Positions 32,343 to 40,692 of a stretch of 64,000 nt of DNA are shown in pieces. Under the pieces are notes generated by a model. It saw only the letters and a list, made by a program, of their open reading frames with translations, was not told where the DNA came from and ran no database searches. How positions within the stretch are numbered: position 1 is the stretch's first letter; each line of letters starts with the position of its first letter. Source of the DNA: Streptomyces sp. CB02923 (GTDB lineage: Bacteria; Actinomycetota; Actinomycetes; Streptomycetales; Streptomycetaceae). Location: assembly GCF_001905005.1 (NCBI RefSeq), contig NZ_LWKZ01000027.1:620001-684000 (forward strand), in the 5' to 3' direction. A program made the translations under genes and the position numbers.

Positions 32343-32668
32343 GTTCCCAGGTCCCCTCCCCGTACGGCTCCTCCGGCGGCGGCGCCAACCTCGCCGACAT
32401 CCTCGAACGTGTCCTGGACAAGGGCGTGGTCATCGCCGGTGACATCCGCATCAACCTGCTCGACATAGAGCTCCTCACGATCAAGCTGCGGCTGATCGTG
32501 GCCTCGGTCGAGCGGGCGGAGGAGATGGGCATCGACTGGTGGCGCGACGATCCGTCGCTGTCCTCCGGTGCCCGGCGCCGCGAACTCGCCCGGGAGAACG
32601 AGCGGCTGCGCGAGCGGATCGCCGCCCTGGAGGAGCAGGAGCAGGAGTCGCGAGAGGAGATCACTTGA
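32339..32668 (+). CDS. gvpJ: Gas vesicle protein GvpJ (GvpA-like)
   Basis: A 109-residue GvpA/J/M-family protein: ANLADILERVLDKGVVIAGD, IRINLLDIELLTIKLRLIVAS, VERAEEMGIDWWRDDP. A charged coiled-coil tail follows (RRRELARENERLRERIAALEE). GvpJ is a minor shell component or nucleator at vesicle tips. It overlaps gvpZ by ATGA and gvpL by TTGA. Confidence 0.92.
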   Translation: MSSQVPSPYGSSGGGANLADILERVLDKGVVIAGDIRINLLDIELLTIKLRLIVASVERAEEMGIDWWRDDPSLSSGARRRELARENERLRERIAALEEQEQESREEIT

Positions 32669-33492
32669 GTACGACCGGCGCCGAGCTGATGTACACCTAC
32701 GCCGTCGCACGGGCCGGCTGCCGACCGCCGGACGGACTGCTCGGCGTCGCGGACGCCCCCGTGGAGACCGTCACCGAAGGCGCCCTGGCCGCCCTGGTCT
32801 CCCGGGTGCCGGCCGCCGACTTCGAGGAGGAGGCGCTGCGCGCCCACCTGGAGGAGATGGCGTGGCTGGAACGGACCGCACGGGCGCACCGCAGTGTGGT
32901 GGACACCGTGGCCGCGGAGTTCTGCGTGCTGCCGCTGCGTCTGGTGACGGTCCACCGTGACGCGCGCGGGGTCCGGCAGGTGCTCGCGCAGCGCGCCGAG
33001 GAGTTCCTGAGCGCGCTGGTGAGTCTGGACGGCCGGATGGAGTGGGGCGTCAAGGTGTACGCCGACGACACCGGGGCCGCCAAACCGGCGGTGCCCGCGG
33101 GGGATTCGCCCCGCGAGGTGTCCGCCGACGGCTCGGGCCGCGACTTCCTGCGCCGACGGCTCGCCCACCGGCAGGCCCAGGAGCAGAACCAGCGGCGCGC
33201 CGACGAACTGGCCCGCGCCGCCCACGAGGCGCTGGACAAGTTCGCCGAACGCAGCCGGCTGCACCGCCCGCAGGACGCCCGGCTGTCCGGGGTCAGCGGC
33301 CGCAACGTGCTCAACGGCGCCTATCTGGTCCCCCGCGAGCAGGCCGGGGCGTTCGCGGGCCTGGTCGGTGAGCTGGCGGACCGGAGCCAAGGGGTGCGGA
33401 TCGAGCTGACCGGGCCGTGGGCCCCGTACTCCTTCGCGCAGCCGCCGCAGGCGCCGGACGCGGCCGGGAACGCCGGGACCGGTGCCGTATGA
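32665..33492 (+). CDS. gvpL: Gas vesicle protein GvpL (GvpL/GvpF family)
   Basis: A 275-residue GvpL/F protein with MYTYAVARAGCRPPDGLLGV, GALAALVSRVP, AHRSVVDTVAAEFCVLPLRLV, LDGRMEWGVKVYAD and the C-terminal GPWAPYSFAQ. It has a Lys/Arg/Gln-rich insertion around DFLRRRLAHRQAQEQNQRRA. The TTG at 32665 overlaps the gvpJ stop (TTGA) and has AGGAG 6 nt upstream; ATG at 32689 is the alternative. Confidence 0.9.
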   Translation: MSTTGAELMYTYAVARAGCRPPDGLLGVADAPVETVTEGALAALVSRVPAADFEEEALRAHLEEMAWLERTARAHRSVVDTVAAEFCVLPLRLVTVHRDARGVRQVLAQRAEEFLSALVSLDGRMEWGVKVYADDTGAAKPAVPAGDSPREVSADGSGRDFLRRRLAHRQAQEQNQRRADELARAAHEALDKFAERSRLHRPQDARLSGVSGRNVLNGAYLVPREQAGAFAGLVGELADRSQGVRIELTGPWAPYSFAQPPQAPDAAGNAGTGAV

Positions 33493-33710
33493 CGGCACCG
33501 GTGGCCGGCCCGTCGCCGGACAACCCGCTGGCCGAACGGCAGATCGCCCTGGTCGACCTGCTGGACCGGCTGCTGGCGGGCGGTGCGGTCATCGCGGGCG
33601 ATCTCACCCTGCGCATCGCCGAGGTGGATCTCGTACGGATCGACCTGCGGGCCCTGATCAGCTCGGTCAACGCCACCATCCCCTCGCCCTTCGAGGAGCT
33701 GGAGCCGTGA
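33489..33710 (+). CDS. gvpS: Gas vesicle protein GvpS (GvpA-like)
   Basis: A 73-residue GvpA-family protein: ERQIALVDLLDRLLAGGAVI, AGDLTLRIAEVDLVRIDLRAL, ISSVNATIPSPFEELEP. It is the shortest of the three GvpA-type paralogues here and lacks the charged tails of the other two. ATG overlaps the gvpL stop (ATGA). The stop overlaps the start of a 12-codon mini-ORF leading to gvpK. Confidence 0.9.
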   Translation: MTAPVAGPSPDNPLAERQIALVDLLDRLLAGGAVIAGDLTLRIAEVDLVRIDLRALISSVNATIPSPFEELEP

Positions 33711-33745
33711 CGTCCGAGGAAGCCGAGGAGGAGGTGGCGCCGTGA
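33707..33745 (+). other. 12-codon mini-ORF bridging gvpS and gvpK
   Basis: The GTG at 33707 overlaps the gvpS stop (GTGA). It encodes MTSEEAEEEVAP, and its TGA overlaps the gvpK start (GTGA). It contains the GAGGAGGAGG ribosome site of gvpK. It could keep ribosomes moving between the two genes; it may also be chance. Confidence 0.25.
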
Positions 33746-34017
33746 CCCGGCGTGTGGAGCTGGACGAGGACACCGTGGAACGCGACCTGGTGCGGCTCGT
33801 GCTGACGGTGGTGGAGCTGCTGCACCAGCTCATGGAGCGGCAGGCGCTGCGCCGCGTCGACCAGGGCGATCTGTCCGAGGACCAGGAGGAGCGGATCGGC
33901 CTGACGCTGATGCTGCTGGAGCGGCGGATGGGCGAACTGTGCGAGCGGTACGGCCTGGAGAAGGACGACCTGAACCTGGACCTCGGCCCGCTGGGGCCCC
34001 TGCTGCCCCGGGAGTGA
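33742..34017 (+). CDS. gvpK: Gas vesicle protein GvpK
   Basis: A 91-residue GvpK: RRVELDEDTVERDLVRLVL, TVVELLHQLMERQALRRVD, LSEDQEERIGLTLMLLERRM, YGLEKDDLNLDLGPLGPLLP. It covers the whole conserved family domain. It is the last gene of the gvp operon; no gvpN (AAA+ ATPase) or gvpC gene is present. The GTG at 33742 follows a strong GAGGAGG site. Confidence 0.92.
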   Translation: MTRRVELDEDTVERDLVRLVLTVVELLHQLMERQALRRVDQGDLSEDQEERIGLTLMLLERRMGELCERYGLEKDDLNLDLGPLGPLLPRE

Positions 34018-34195
34018 GCGGCGCGCGCCGCCGCCGCAATGATCCGGCCGGGGTGTGCGGGCCCCCTCGCGCGAGCGGGCCCGGACGGCCATCATGGCCT
34101 GTGCCCGAGCACGTCCCTTACCGACTTCTGGTGGCGCCGGTCCCCCGGTCGCCGCCGGTGGCTTCGGTGGCTTCTTGGCGAACGAGGTGGCGCAG

Positions 34196-35905
34196 ATGGG
34201 TACGGACACGGTGGAGGCGAGCCCGGGGCCGGTGCGGGCGCGGCGGCCCGGCGCGGTGGTGGTGGACTGGCTGACCACCACCGACCACAAGAAGATCGGC
34301 CATCTCTATCTGGTCACCTCGTTCGGGTTCTTCCTGGTCGGTGGTCTGCTGGCGCTGCTGATGCGGGCCGAACTGGCCCGTCCCGGGCTCCAGATCATGA
34401 CGAACGAGGAGTTCAACCAGGCGTTCACGCTGCACGGCACGATCATGCTGCTGCTGTTCGCCACCCCGGCCTTCGCGGGCTTCGCCAACGAGATCATGCC
34501 GTTGCAGATCGGCTCGCCCGACGTGGCGTTCCCGCGGCTGAACATGCTCTCGTACTGGCTGTTCCTCTTCGGCGGCCTGATCGTGCTGGGCAGCCTGCTG
34601 ACACCGACGGGCGGCGCGGCGTTCGGCTGGACCGCCTACGCCCCGCTCAACGGGATGGTCCGCTCGCCCGGCATCGGCGCCGACATGTGGATCATGGGGC
34701 TGGCGCTCTCCGGCTTCGGCACCATCCTCGGTGCGGTCAACTTCCTCACCACCATCATCGGGATGCGGGCGCCGGGCATGACGATGTTCCGGATGCCGGT
34801 CTTCACGTGGAACGTGCTGTTCACCTCGATCCTCGTGCTGATCGCCTTCCCGGTGCTGGCGGCCTCGCTGCTGGCGCTGGAGGCGGACCGGCGCTTCGGC
34901 TCGGTGGTCTTCGACGCGGAGTGGGGCGGCTCGCTGCTGTGGCAGCACCTGTTCTGGTTCTTCGGGCATCCCGAGGTGTACATCATCGCGCTGCCGTTCT
35001 TCGGCATCATCACCGAGATCATCCCGGTCTTCTCGCGCAAGCCGATCTTCGGTTACGTGATGCTGATCGGCGCGACGATGGCGATCACCGGGCTGTCGGT
35101 GGTGGTGTGGGCGCACCACATGTTCGCGACCGGCGCGGTGCTGCTGCCGTTCTTCTCGTTCATGTCGTTCTTGATCGCCGTGCCGACGGGGGTGAAGTTC
35201 TTCAACTGGATCGGCACGATGTGGCGCGGCTCGCTGTCCTTCGAGACGCCGATGCTGTGGGCCGTGGGGTTCCTGGTCAGCTTCCTGTTCGGCGGCCTGA
35301 CCGGGGTGATCCTGGCGTCGCCGCCGCTGGACTTCCACGTCACCGACACGTACTTCGTGGTCGCCCACTTCCACTACGTCGTCTTCGGCACGGTCGTCTT
35401 CGCGACGTTCGCCGGCTTCTACTTCTGGTGGCCGAAGTTCACCGGGAAGATGCTCGACGAGCGCCTGGGCAAGGTGCACTTCTGGACGCTGTTCACCGGC
35501 TTCCACACCACCTTCCTCGTCCAGCACTGGCTGGGCGTGGAGGGGATGCCGCGGCGGATCGCCGACTACCTGGCGGCCGACGGCTTCACCGTCCTGAACA
35601 CCCTGTCGACCATCGGCGCCTTCCTCCTCGGCCTGTCCACGCTGCCGTTCCTCTACAACGTCTGGAAGACGACGAAGTACGGCACGAAGGTCGCGACGGA
35701 CGACCCGTGGGGCTTCGGCCGCTCCCTGGAGTGGGCGACGTCCTGTCCCCCGCCGCGCCACAACTTCCTGACCATTCCGCGCATCCGCTCGGAGGCGCCC
35801 GCCTTCGACCTGCACCATCCGGAGATCGTGCGGCTCACCCCGCCGGACGCTGCGGAGCCGGAGGCGTCGTCGAAGGAGCCGGAGCAGTCGCCGAAGGAGC
35901 CGTGA
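34196..35905 (+). CDS. ctaD: Cytochrome c oxidase subunit I (aa3-type)
   Basis: A 569-residue haem-copper oxidase subunit with 12 membrane segments. His ligands lie in FTLHGTIMLLLF (haem a), WFFGHPEVYIIALP (CuB, with the cross-linked Tyr), VWAHHMFATG, and VAHFHYVVFG (haem a3/a). The early TTTDHKKIGHLYLVTSF and the late SLEWATSCPPPRHNF are typical of actinobacterial CtaD. No subunit II or III gene is adjacent, so it is probably an extra copy that uses CtaC/E encoded elsewhere. It lies 178 bp after gvpK on the same strand. Its 3' end overlaps the convergent WYL gene by 71 bp, and the tail ends with EPEQSPKEP. Confidence 0.95.
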   Translation: MGTDTVEASPGPVRARRPGAVVVDWLTTTDHKKIGHLYLVTSFGFFLVGGLLALLMRAELARPGLQIMTNEEFNQAFTLHGTIMLLLFATPAFAGFANEIMPLQIGSPDVAFPRLNMLSYWLFLFGGLIVLGSLLTPTGGAAFGWTAYAPLNGMVRSPGIGADMWIMGLALSGFGTILGAVNFLTTIIGMRAPGMTMFRMPVFTWNVLFTSILVLIAFPVLAASLLALEADRRFGSVVFDAEWGGSLLWQHLFWFFGHPEVYIIALPFFGIITEIIPVFSRKPIFGYVMLIGATMAITGLSVVVWAHHMFATGAVLLPFFSFMSFLIAVPTGVKFFNWIGTMWRGSLSFETPMLWAVGFLVSFLFGGLTGVILASPPLDFHVTDTYFVVAHFHYVVFGTVVFATFAGFYFWWPKFTGKMLDERLGKVHFWTLFTGFHTTFLVQHWLGVEGMPRRIADYLAADGFTVLNTLSTIGAFLLGLSTLPFLYNVWKTTKYGTKVATDDPWGFGRSLEWATSCPPPRHNFLTIPRIRSEAPAFDLHHPEIVRLTPPDAAEPEASSKEPEQSPKEP

Positions 35906-36908
35906 CGGTCCCCGGAGGAGCCGCAAGGGCCCCGGGAGAAGCCGGCGGCGGGTTCAGCGCCCGGGTCAGCCGGTCCCTGACCTCCTGGATGCGGCCCGTC
36001 AGCTCCGGTGGTTCGCGCACCTCGAAGTCGAAGCCCATCAGGACGACGTGGATCACCAGGACGTCGAGGCTGTGCGCGCCGGTGTGCAGCAGGCAGCGGT
36101 GCTCGTCGAGCGGTTCGATGACGCCGCTGGACGGGGTGATCTGCTGGGCGGCCTCCTCGGCGGAGGCGTGCAGCAGGATGGTGGCCCGCTCGGCGTAGAC
36201 GTGGGTGGACACGCCCCGCGAGACGTAGTCGGCGAGGTCGTCGGCCGGGGCCGGGCGCGGGGTGAAGCGCGGGCCGTGCGGCGGGGTGGGCGTGATGCGG
36301 TCGGCGCGGAACGTCCGCCAGTCCGCGCGGTCCACGTCCCAGGCGACGAGGTACCAGCGGCGCTGCGCGGACACCAGGCGGTGCGGCTCGACGGTGCGGC
36401 GGGTGGCCGTGCCGTCGTGGGCCGCGTAGCTGAAGCGCAGCCGTTCGCTGTCCCGGCAGGCGTTGGCCAGTTCGGTGAGGGTGGCGGCGTCGACCCGCGG
36501 GCCGCCGGGGTGGCCGAGCATGGGGACGGTGAAGGCGTTGAGGGCACCGACGCGGCGGCGCAGCCGGTCGGGCAGTACCTGTTCCAGTTTGGCCAGGGCC
36601 CGTACCGAGGTCTCCTCTATGCCCTCGACGCCGCCGGCCGCCGCGGTGCGCAGCCCCACGGCGACTGCCACCGCCTCCTCGTCGTCGAGGAGCAGCGGTG
36701 GCAGTTCGGCGCCCGCGCCCAGTTGATAGCCCCCGGCGGTGCCGGGGGCCGAGTGGACCGGGTAGCCCAGTTCGCGCAGGCGGTCGATGTCGCGGCGGAC
36801 GGTGCGCGAGGTCACGCCGAGCCGGTCGGCGAGATCCGCGCCCGTCCACTCGCGGTGTGCCTGCAGAAGAGAGAGCAGGCGCAGCAGTCGTGCCGAGGTC
36901 TCCAACAT
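35835..36908 (-). CDS. HTH-WYL (YafY-type) transcriptional regulator
   Basis: A 357-residue regulator. The N-terminal HTH_11 domain (residues 1-60) reads RLLRLLSLLQAHREWTGADL then LGVTSRTVRRDIDRLRELGY, followed by PGTAGGYQLG. The WYL domain has RLVSAQRRWYLVAWDVDRADW, and the C-terminal WCX part covers VSTHVYAERATI to DFEVREPPEL. WYL domains sense nucleotide or other ligands. The last 35 residues are Pro/Ala/Thr-rich and lie opposite the ctaD 3' end. No target is evident; the neighbours are ctaD and small membrane and unknown genes. Confidence 0.9.
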   Translation of the reverse strand: MLETSARLLRLLSLLQAHREWTGADLADRLGVTSRTVRRDIDRLRELGYPVHSAPGTAGGYQLGAGAELPPLLLDDEEAVAVAVGLRTAAAGGVEGIEETSVRALAKLEQVLPDRLRRRVGALNAFTVPMLGHPGGPRVDAATLTELANACRDSERLRFSYAAHDGTATRRTVEPHRLVSAQRRWYLVAWDVDRADWRTFRADRITPTPPHGPRFTPRPAPADDLADYVSRGVSTHVYAERATILLHASAEEAAQQITPSSGVIEPLDEHRCLLHTGAHSLDVLVIHVVLMGFDFEVREPPELTGRIQEVRDRLTRALNPPPASPGALAAPPGTVTAPSATAPAPSTTPPAPQRPAG

Positions 36909-36952
36909 GCCGGAAAGTCTGGCAGCACATGCGGACAGCTACGGTCCGCGGG

Positions 36953-37123
36953 CTACCACCTGTACCAGCGTGTGCGACCACCTCCCGCGCCCGTGGAACG
37001 GAACAGGAAGCCGAGCAGCCATACGACAAGGACCGCGACAGCCACCCACCACAGGGCCTTGAGCGCGAAACCCGCACCGAACAGGATCAAAGCCAGAAGC
37101 AGTACCAGAAGGACAGGAACCAT
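36953..37123 (-). CDS. Small hydrophobic membrane protein (56 residues)
   Basis: The ATG at 37123 has an ideal GGAGGT site 8 nt upstream. The protein has two hydrophobic stretches, VPVLLVLLLALILFGAGFAL and LWWVAVAVLVVWLLGFLF, and a short basic tail ending RTRWYRW. This matches the small hydrophobic proteins common in Streptomyces (DUF-type, about 55 residues). No function is known. It lies 44 bp upstream of the WYL gene on the same strand. Confidence 0.75.
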   Translation of the reverse strand: MVPVLLVLLLALILFGAGFALKALWWVAVAVLVVWLLGFLFRSTGAGGGRTRWYRW

Positions 37124-37276
37124 GTGAATCGCACCTCCGCTGCTCCGAGTGCCCCGGGCATGCGGTGTTATGCGCGCTCTCTGACGAGGCTCGGACAAGA
37201 ACCGGCCGTGTCCGTCCCGCCCTTCACCCGTGCCCCGCCCCGTCCTTCACCCCTCGCCCGTCCCGTCCGTCACGCG

Positions 37277-38257
37277 TCACCCGTCTCCTGTGACCCGGAC
37301 CGTCAGGTCGTTGTCGCGGGTGTAGGAGGGGCCGATGCTCAGCTGCCCCGACGGGCCGCCGACGGGCAGCGCCGGGTAGATGATGACTTCCTTCTTCTCC
37401 GGTACGTCGTCGAGCAGCCGGGCGATACGGACCGGCTCGGCCTCCCCCGCCACGCGCAGCCACAGGTCCCAGCGCTCACTGCCGCCGTGCCAGCACTCCG
37501 CGAGCTGTGTGTAGGGCAGGGTGAAGGCGAACTCGGGGCCGTCGCCGGTGAGCGGGACGGTGATGACCGGGGCCGCGCCGGCCGCTTCCGCGGTGCCGCG
37601 GCGGGGCGTGGCCTCGGCGCGGGCGCCGGGGCCGAGGGCGGCGCCGTAGAGGCGGCCGGCCACCGTCACGCCGCCGGCGTCGACGCAGACGTCCCCGGCC
37701 TCGGCGTGCGGTCCGCGCAGCCAGCTGCGCAGCGCGAGACTGCCGGACCTGGTCGTGTACGGGATGCGCACGCCGAGCCGGCCGATACCGGCCAGCGGGC
37801 GGCGGTCCACCAGCGAGCGCAGGTCGTTGACGCCGGGCAGCAGCCGCTGCGGCTCGCGGCCGTCGCCGAGGTCGGCGTAGACGTTCCAGCGGCCCTCGGG
37901 GAGCGCGACGGTGCTGGGCAGCACGGCGCGCAGCCGTCCGGAGCCGTTCGGGCCGAGCGGCAGGCGCAGTTCCTCCTCCGCGCCGCCGTCGCGCGGGCTG
38001 AGGACCAGTGCCGCGCTCCAGACCGGCCTGGTGCCCTGCGGGGCGGTGATGTCGAAGGTCAGTCCGCCGGCGGAGTCGGCGATGCAGTCCGCGCGGAGCG
38101 GCTGGGCGGCCCCGTCCGGCGTGCGGGCACCGCGGCCGGCGGCCGTGGCGCCCGGGTCGGCGGGGTCCGCGGCCGTGGCCTCGGTCCGCGCGGGAGCGAC
38201 AGTTCCGGGACCGGCTGTCCCGGCGCCCGTCACGGGCAGTTGCGTCGACGCGTTCAT
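37277..38257 (-). CDS. Uncharacterised beta-rich protein following a glycosyltransferase remnant
   Basis: A 326-residue protein without signal peptide or membrane segment. It reads as alternating short strands: TRPVWSAALVLSPRDGG, EELRLPLGPNGSGRLRAVLP, GRWNVYADLGDGREPQRLLP, and VRIPYTTRSGSLALRSW. I know this type only as a gene (often called 'transferase') downstream of glycosyltransferases in Streptomyces. Here its ATG overlaps the stop of a truncated glycosyltransferase as ATGA, which supports that pairing. A GGAGG lies only 2 nt from the ATG, an odd spacing; coupling may supply translation. Confidence 0.6.
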   Translation of the reverse strand: MNASTQLPVTGAGTAGPGTVAPARTEATAADPADPGATAAGRGARTPDGAAQPLRADCIADSAGGLTFDITAPQGTRPVWSAALVLSPRDGGAEEELRLPLGPNGSGRLRAVLPSTVALPEGRWNVYADLGDGREPQRLLPGVNDLRSLVDRRPLAGIGRLGVRIPYTTRSGSLALRSWLRGPHAEAGDVCVDAGGVTVAGRLYGAALGPGARAEATPRRGTAEAAGAAPVITVPLTGDGPEFAFTLPYTQLAECWHGGSERWDLWLRVAGEAEPVRIARLLDDVPEKKEVIIYPALPVGGPSGQLSIGPSYTRDNDLTVRVTGDG

Positions 38258-38439
38258 ACCCTCCGCACCCCTCTCACAGCGGCCTGCGCCGCGTTCTCGG
38301 TGGCGTACGCCCCCTGCTCCGGGTGGGGTCGTGTCCGTCGGGCGCCGGTCCGGACCGTCCCCCCGATGCCGTGGGCGTGGTGCATCACGAATGAGCTGTG
38401 CATCCGTCCCGGTGTTCCGTCCCCGTGTCCCTCGGTCAT
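38254..38439 (-). pseudogene. Remnant of a GT4-type glycosyltransferase
   Basis: A 61-residue frame whose internal MHSSFVMHHAHGIGGTVRT (residues 13-31) is the N-terminal motif of GT4-type glycosyltransferases (typically HNAYGIGGTIRTT). After GTVRT it runs directly into an unrelated-looking 30-residue tail ending RGVRRV. A normal enzyme has 350-700 residues, so an internal deletion is likely. The stop codon still overlaps the start of the next gene (ATGA), as expected if the original operon junction survived. No good ribosome site is visible. Confidence 0.55.
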
Positions 38440-38712
38440 CGCGGACGCGTACCGTCGTCCGCCCGTTGAACGGTTAGACCGTGGTTCCGGGTTCCGGGTT
38501 GAGGCCTATGGCCAACTTGTTCCGAAAGAGTTAGGACATCGGTAGCGGTGTCGGGGAACTTTCCCCAGCCCTTGATCGTCGGCCCGGTGTCGTGCTGTAT
38601 CGCCACAAGCTAAGCCGTCCCGGGGCGTCCCGTCACGAGGTGTGCAGCCACCGGCTGGGCCCGCCGGGGTCCCCGTGCATGCGGAGCGGGCCCGTCGGCA
38701 CCTGCGGGGCGC

Positions 38713-40044
38713 TCAGGGGCGGTACGGAAGCTGGGGGACGGTGAAGCAGGTGGTGTCCATGTCGCCCTGGGTGACCCAGCCGCCCCGGCCGCCGCGTGCC
38801 GCGTCCCGCCAGCGGGCGACCGACAGGCAGGTGCGGTCGGTGGCCGGCGGCTCGGCCAGCGGCCGGTACGAGGCGGGAAGCAGCAGGCCGCGGGCGGTGT
38901 AGGGGGCGCCCTGCCCGACGAAGCGCTCCACGCACGCGCGGGTGAGCCGCTGCCCGCAGGAACGCGCCGCGTCGGCGAACCACATCGCCGCCGCCCAGCC
39001 CTCCAGCTGCCACTGCGACAGCGGTCCTCCCTCGGTGTACCGGGCCATCCCGGCGCGGAAGTCCCGTACCGCCGCGCCGCCCGGCCCGCTCCCCGGATCG
39101 TCGTAGTTGCGGCTGGCGCCGGTGGCCCACAGGGCGTTGCGGCAGCCCGGCGAGTCCTGGTAATCCTTCGCGACCGAGTCCGACCAGTTCTGTACGTTCG
39201 TGACTTTCGCGGTCGGCCGGACACCCGCCGCGTCCATCGCCTCGCACAGCTGCGCGTTGCCGTGCGTGTCCATCGCGTCGAAGACCAGATCGGCACCCCG
39301 GTCACGCAGCCCGGCGGCGACCGCGGGGAAGTTGGGCAGCGCGAAGTCGACCTGCTCACCGGTCACCTCGTACCCCTCGGCCTCCAGACCGCGCACGATC
39401 AGCCGCGCGTACGCGGCGGACGCCGCCTGGTTGTAGGAGACGACGGCGGCGCTGCGGGCCCGCTGCGCACGCTTGAAGTAGCGGTAGACCTCCGTGCCGC
39501 CGTACAGCTTCCCGCCCCAGCCCGCCGCCTTGCCGTCCCGCGGCGCCCGGCTGCCGTAGATCCCGTACAGGTGCGGATAGGTGTCGTACGCGGCGCCGAC
39601 CGGCTGTCCCCCGATGTCGGGGACGCCCGCGGCGGAGACGCGGGGCGCGCCCGCGTAGTCCAGCGCGGTGGTCGCGACCAGCGCGAACACCTTGTCCTCG
39701 GCGAGGAGTTTGTGCACGCACGCGTTGTTGCCGACGCCGCTGCCCCCGTCGTCGCAGGTCACGGCGCGCACCGGCCGTCCGTTGACACCGCCTCGCGCGT
39801 TCAGTGCCGCGAAGTGGGCGAGCGCGCCGTCCCGCGGCCCGGTGAACGCCTCGCCGCCCACCGGGCTCGTCGTACTGGTGATGATCCCGACGACGATCGG
39901 CTCCGGCGCCCGGCCGGAGGCGGGCGCGGTCCCGCGGTGTTCGAAGTCGCTCTCCGGCAGTCTGCTGCCGCAGGCCGCGGTCAGCGCGAGCAGCAGCGCC
40001 GCGGCGGCGGCACCGGCCGCCTCAGCAGCCCGGCGCGTCCGCAT
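38713..40044 (-). CDS. Lipoprotein, branched-chain-amino-acid-type (periplasmic-binding) ABC substrate-binding protein
   Basis: A 443-residue protein with a lipoprotein signal peptide (lipobox LTAAC, Cys25). The type-I periplasmic-binding fold of the LivJ/K type is visible in PIVVGIITSTTSPVGGEAFTG, LNARGGVNGRPVRAVTCDDG, KVFALVATTAL, AVVSYNQAASAAYARLI and LVFDAMDTHGNAQLCEAM. It probably delivers substrate to the Liv-type transporter encoded divergently at 41274-44679. Its start overlaps the preceding lipoprotein gene by 23 bp. Several extra cysteines occur in the C-terminal third. Confidence 0.85.
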   Translation of the reverse strand: MRTRRAAEAAGAAAAALLLALTAACGSRLPESDFEHRGTAPASGRAPEPIVVGIITSTTSPVGGEAFTGPRDGALAHFAALNARGGVNGRPVRAVTCDDGGSGVGNNACVHKLLAEDKVFALVATTALDYAGAPRVSAAGVPDIGGQPVGAAYDTYPHLYGIYGSRAPRDGKAAGWGGKLYGGTEVYRYFKRAQRARSAAVVSYNQAASAAYARLIVRGLEAEGYEVTGEQVDFALPNFPAVAAGLRDRGADLVFDAMDTHGNAQLCEAMDAAGVRPTAKVTNVQNWSDSVAKDYQDSPGCRNALWATGASRNYDDPGSGPGGAAVRDFRAGMARYTEGGPLSQWQLEGWAAAMWFADAARSCGQRLTRACVERFVGQGAPYTARGLLLPASYRPLAEPPATDRTCLSVARWRDAARGGRGGWVTQGDMDTTCFTVPQLPYRP

Positions 40045-40579
40045 TGCCGCTCATGCCCACCAGCGCGCACAGCGTCTTGAGCGCCACCTTCCACACCTTG
40101 TCCTGGTAGACGGAGGCGCCCTTGGCGTTCGGCAGCGCGGTGGCGCCCTTGAGGGTGAGGCTGTACGTCACGTCGGCCTCGGTCGCCGAGGTGAACCGTA
40201 CGGCGGACACCCGCGCCGCGACCTGCCGTCCCCGCTGGTCGCCGTTGAACGCTTCCAGCAGCAGCTGGAGTTCCTCGCCGTTCTGGAGGTACTTCGCCTT
40301 CTCCGCGTTGGACAGTTTCGGGTCGAAGAACTTCTGCCAGTTCTCCTTGATTTCCTTCTCGGCGGCGGCCGGATCGGCCGGAGCCGCGCCCGAGGAGGAC
40401 GGCGTACCGGCGGTCGCCGTTGCCGTACCGGCGCCTTGCGAGCCGGAGGGCGCCCCGCTGGGCGCGCGCTGCCCGCTGTCCTCGGCGTCGCTGCAACCCG
40501 CCGCCCCGGCCGTCATCAGCAGCACCGCCGCTGTCACCAGCGCCGGGGCCCGCCGCGCACGCCCCCCACGGACCGTCAT
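40022..40579 (-). CDS. Secreted lipoprotein of unknown function
   Basis: A 185-residue protein. The signal peptide ends with lipobox AGAAGC (Cys29), followed by a disordered Ser/Gly/Ala/Thr stretch (residues 30-70). A compact NTF2-like domain comes next (AAEKEIKENWQKFFDPKLSNAEK, AFNGDQRGRQVAARVSAVRF, ADVTYSLTLKGATALPNAKG, VYQDKVWKVALKTLCALV). It ends NADAPGC. It is co-transcribed with the binding protein at 38713 (23-bp overlap) and is probably an accessory of the same transporter, or a cell-surface protein. Confidence 0.75.
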   Translation of the reverse strand: MTVRGGRARRAPALVTAAVLLMTAGAAGCSDAEDSGQRAPSGAPSGSQGAGTATATAGTPSSSGAAPADPAAAEKEIKENWQKFFDPKLSNAEKAKYLQNGEELQLLLEAFNGDQRGRQVAARVSAVRFTSATEADVTYSLTLKGATALPNAKGASVYQDKVWKVALKTLCALVGMSGNADAPGC

Positions 40580-40692
40580 GTACACCACCGCCTGTCGTCG
40601 CGACCGCCCGGAGCCGGTCTGGCACAAGCCTTCTAGGTGCTGTTCCCACAGGGCATAGTGCAGGCATTCGCCGAAAGCCGCGAGGGGGCGTG

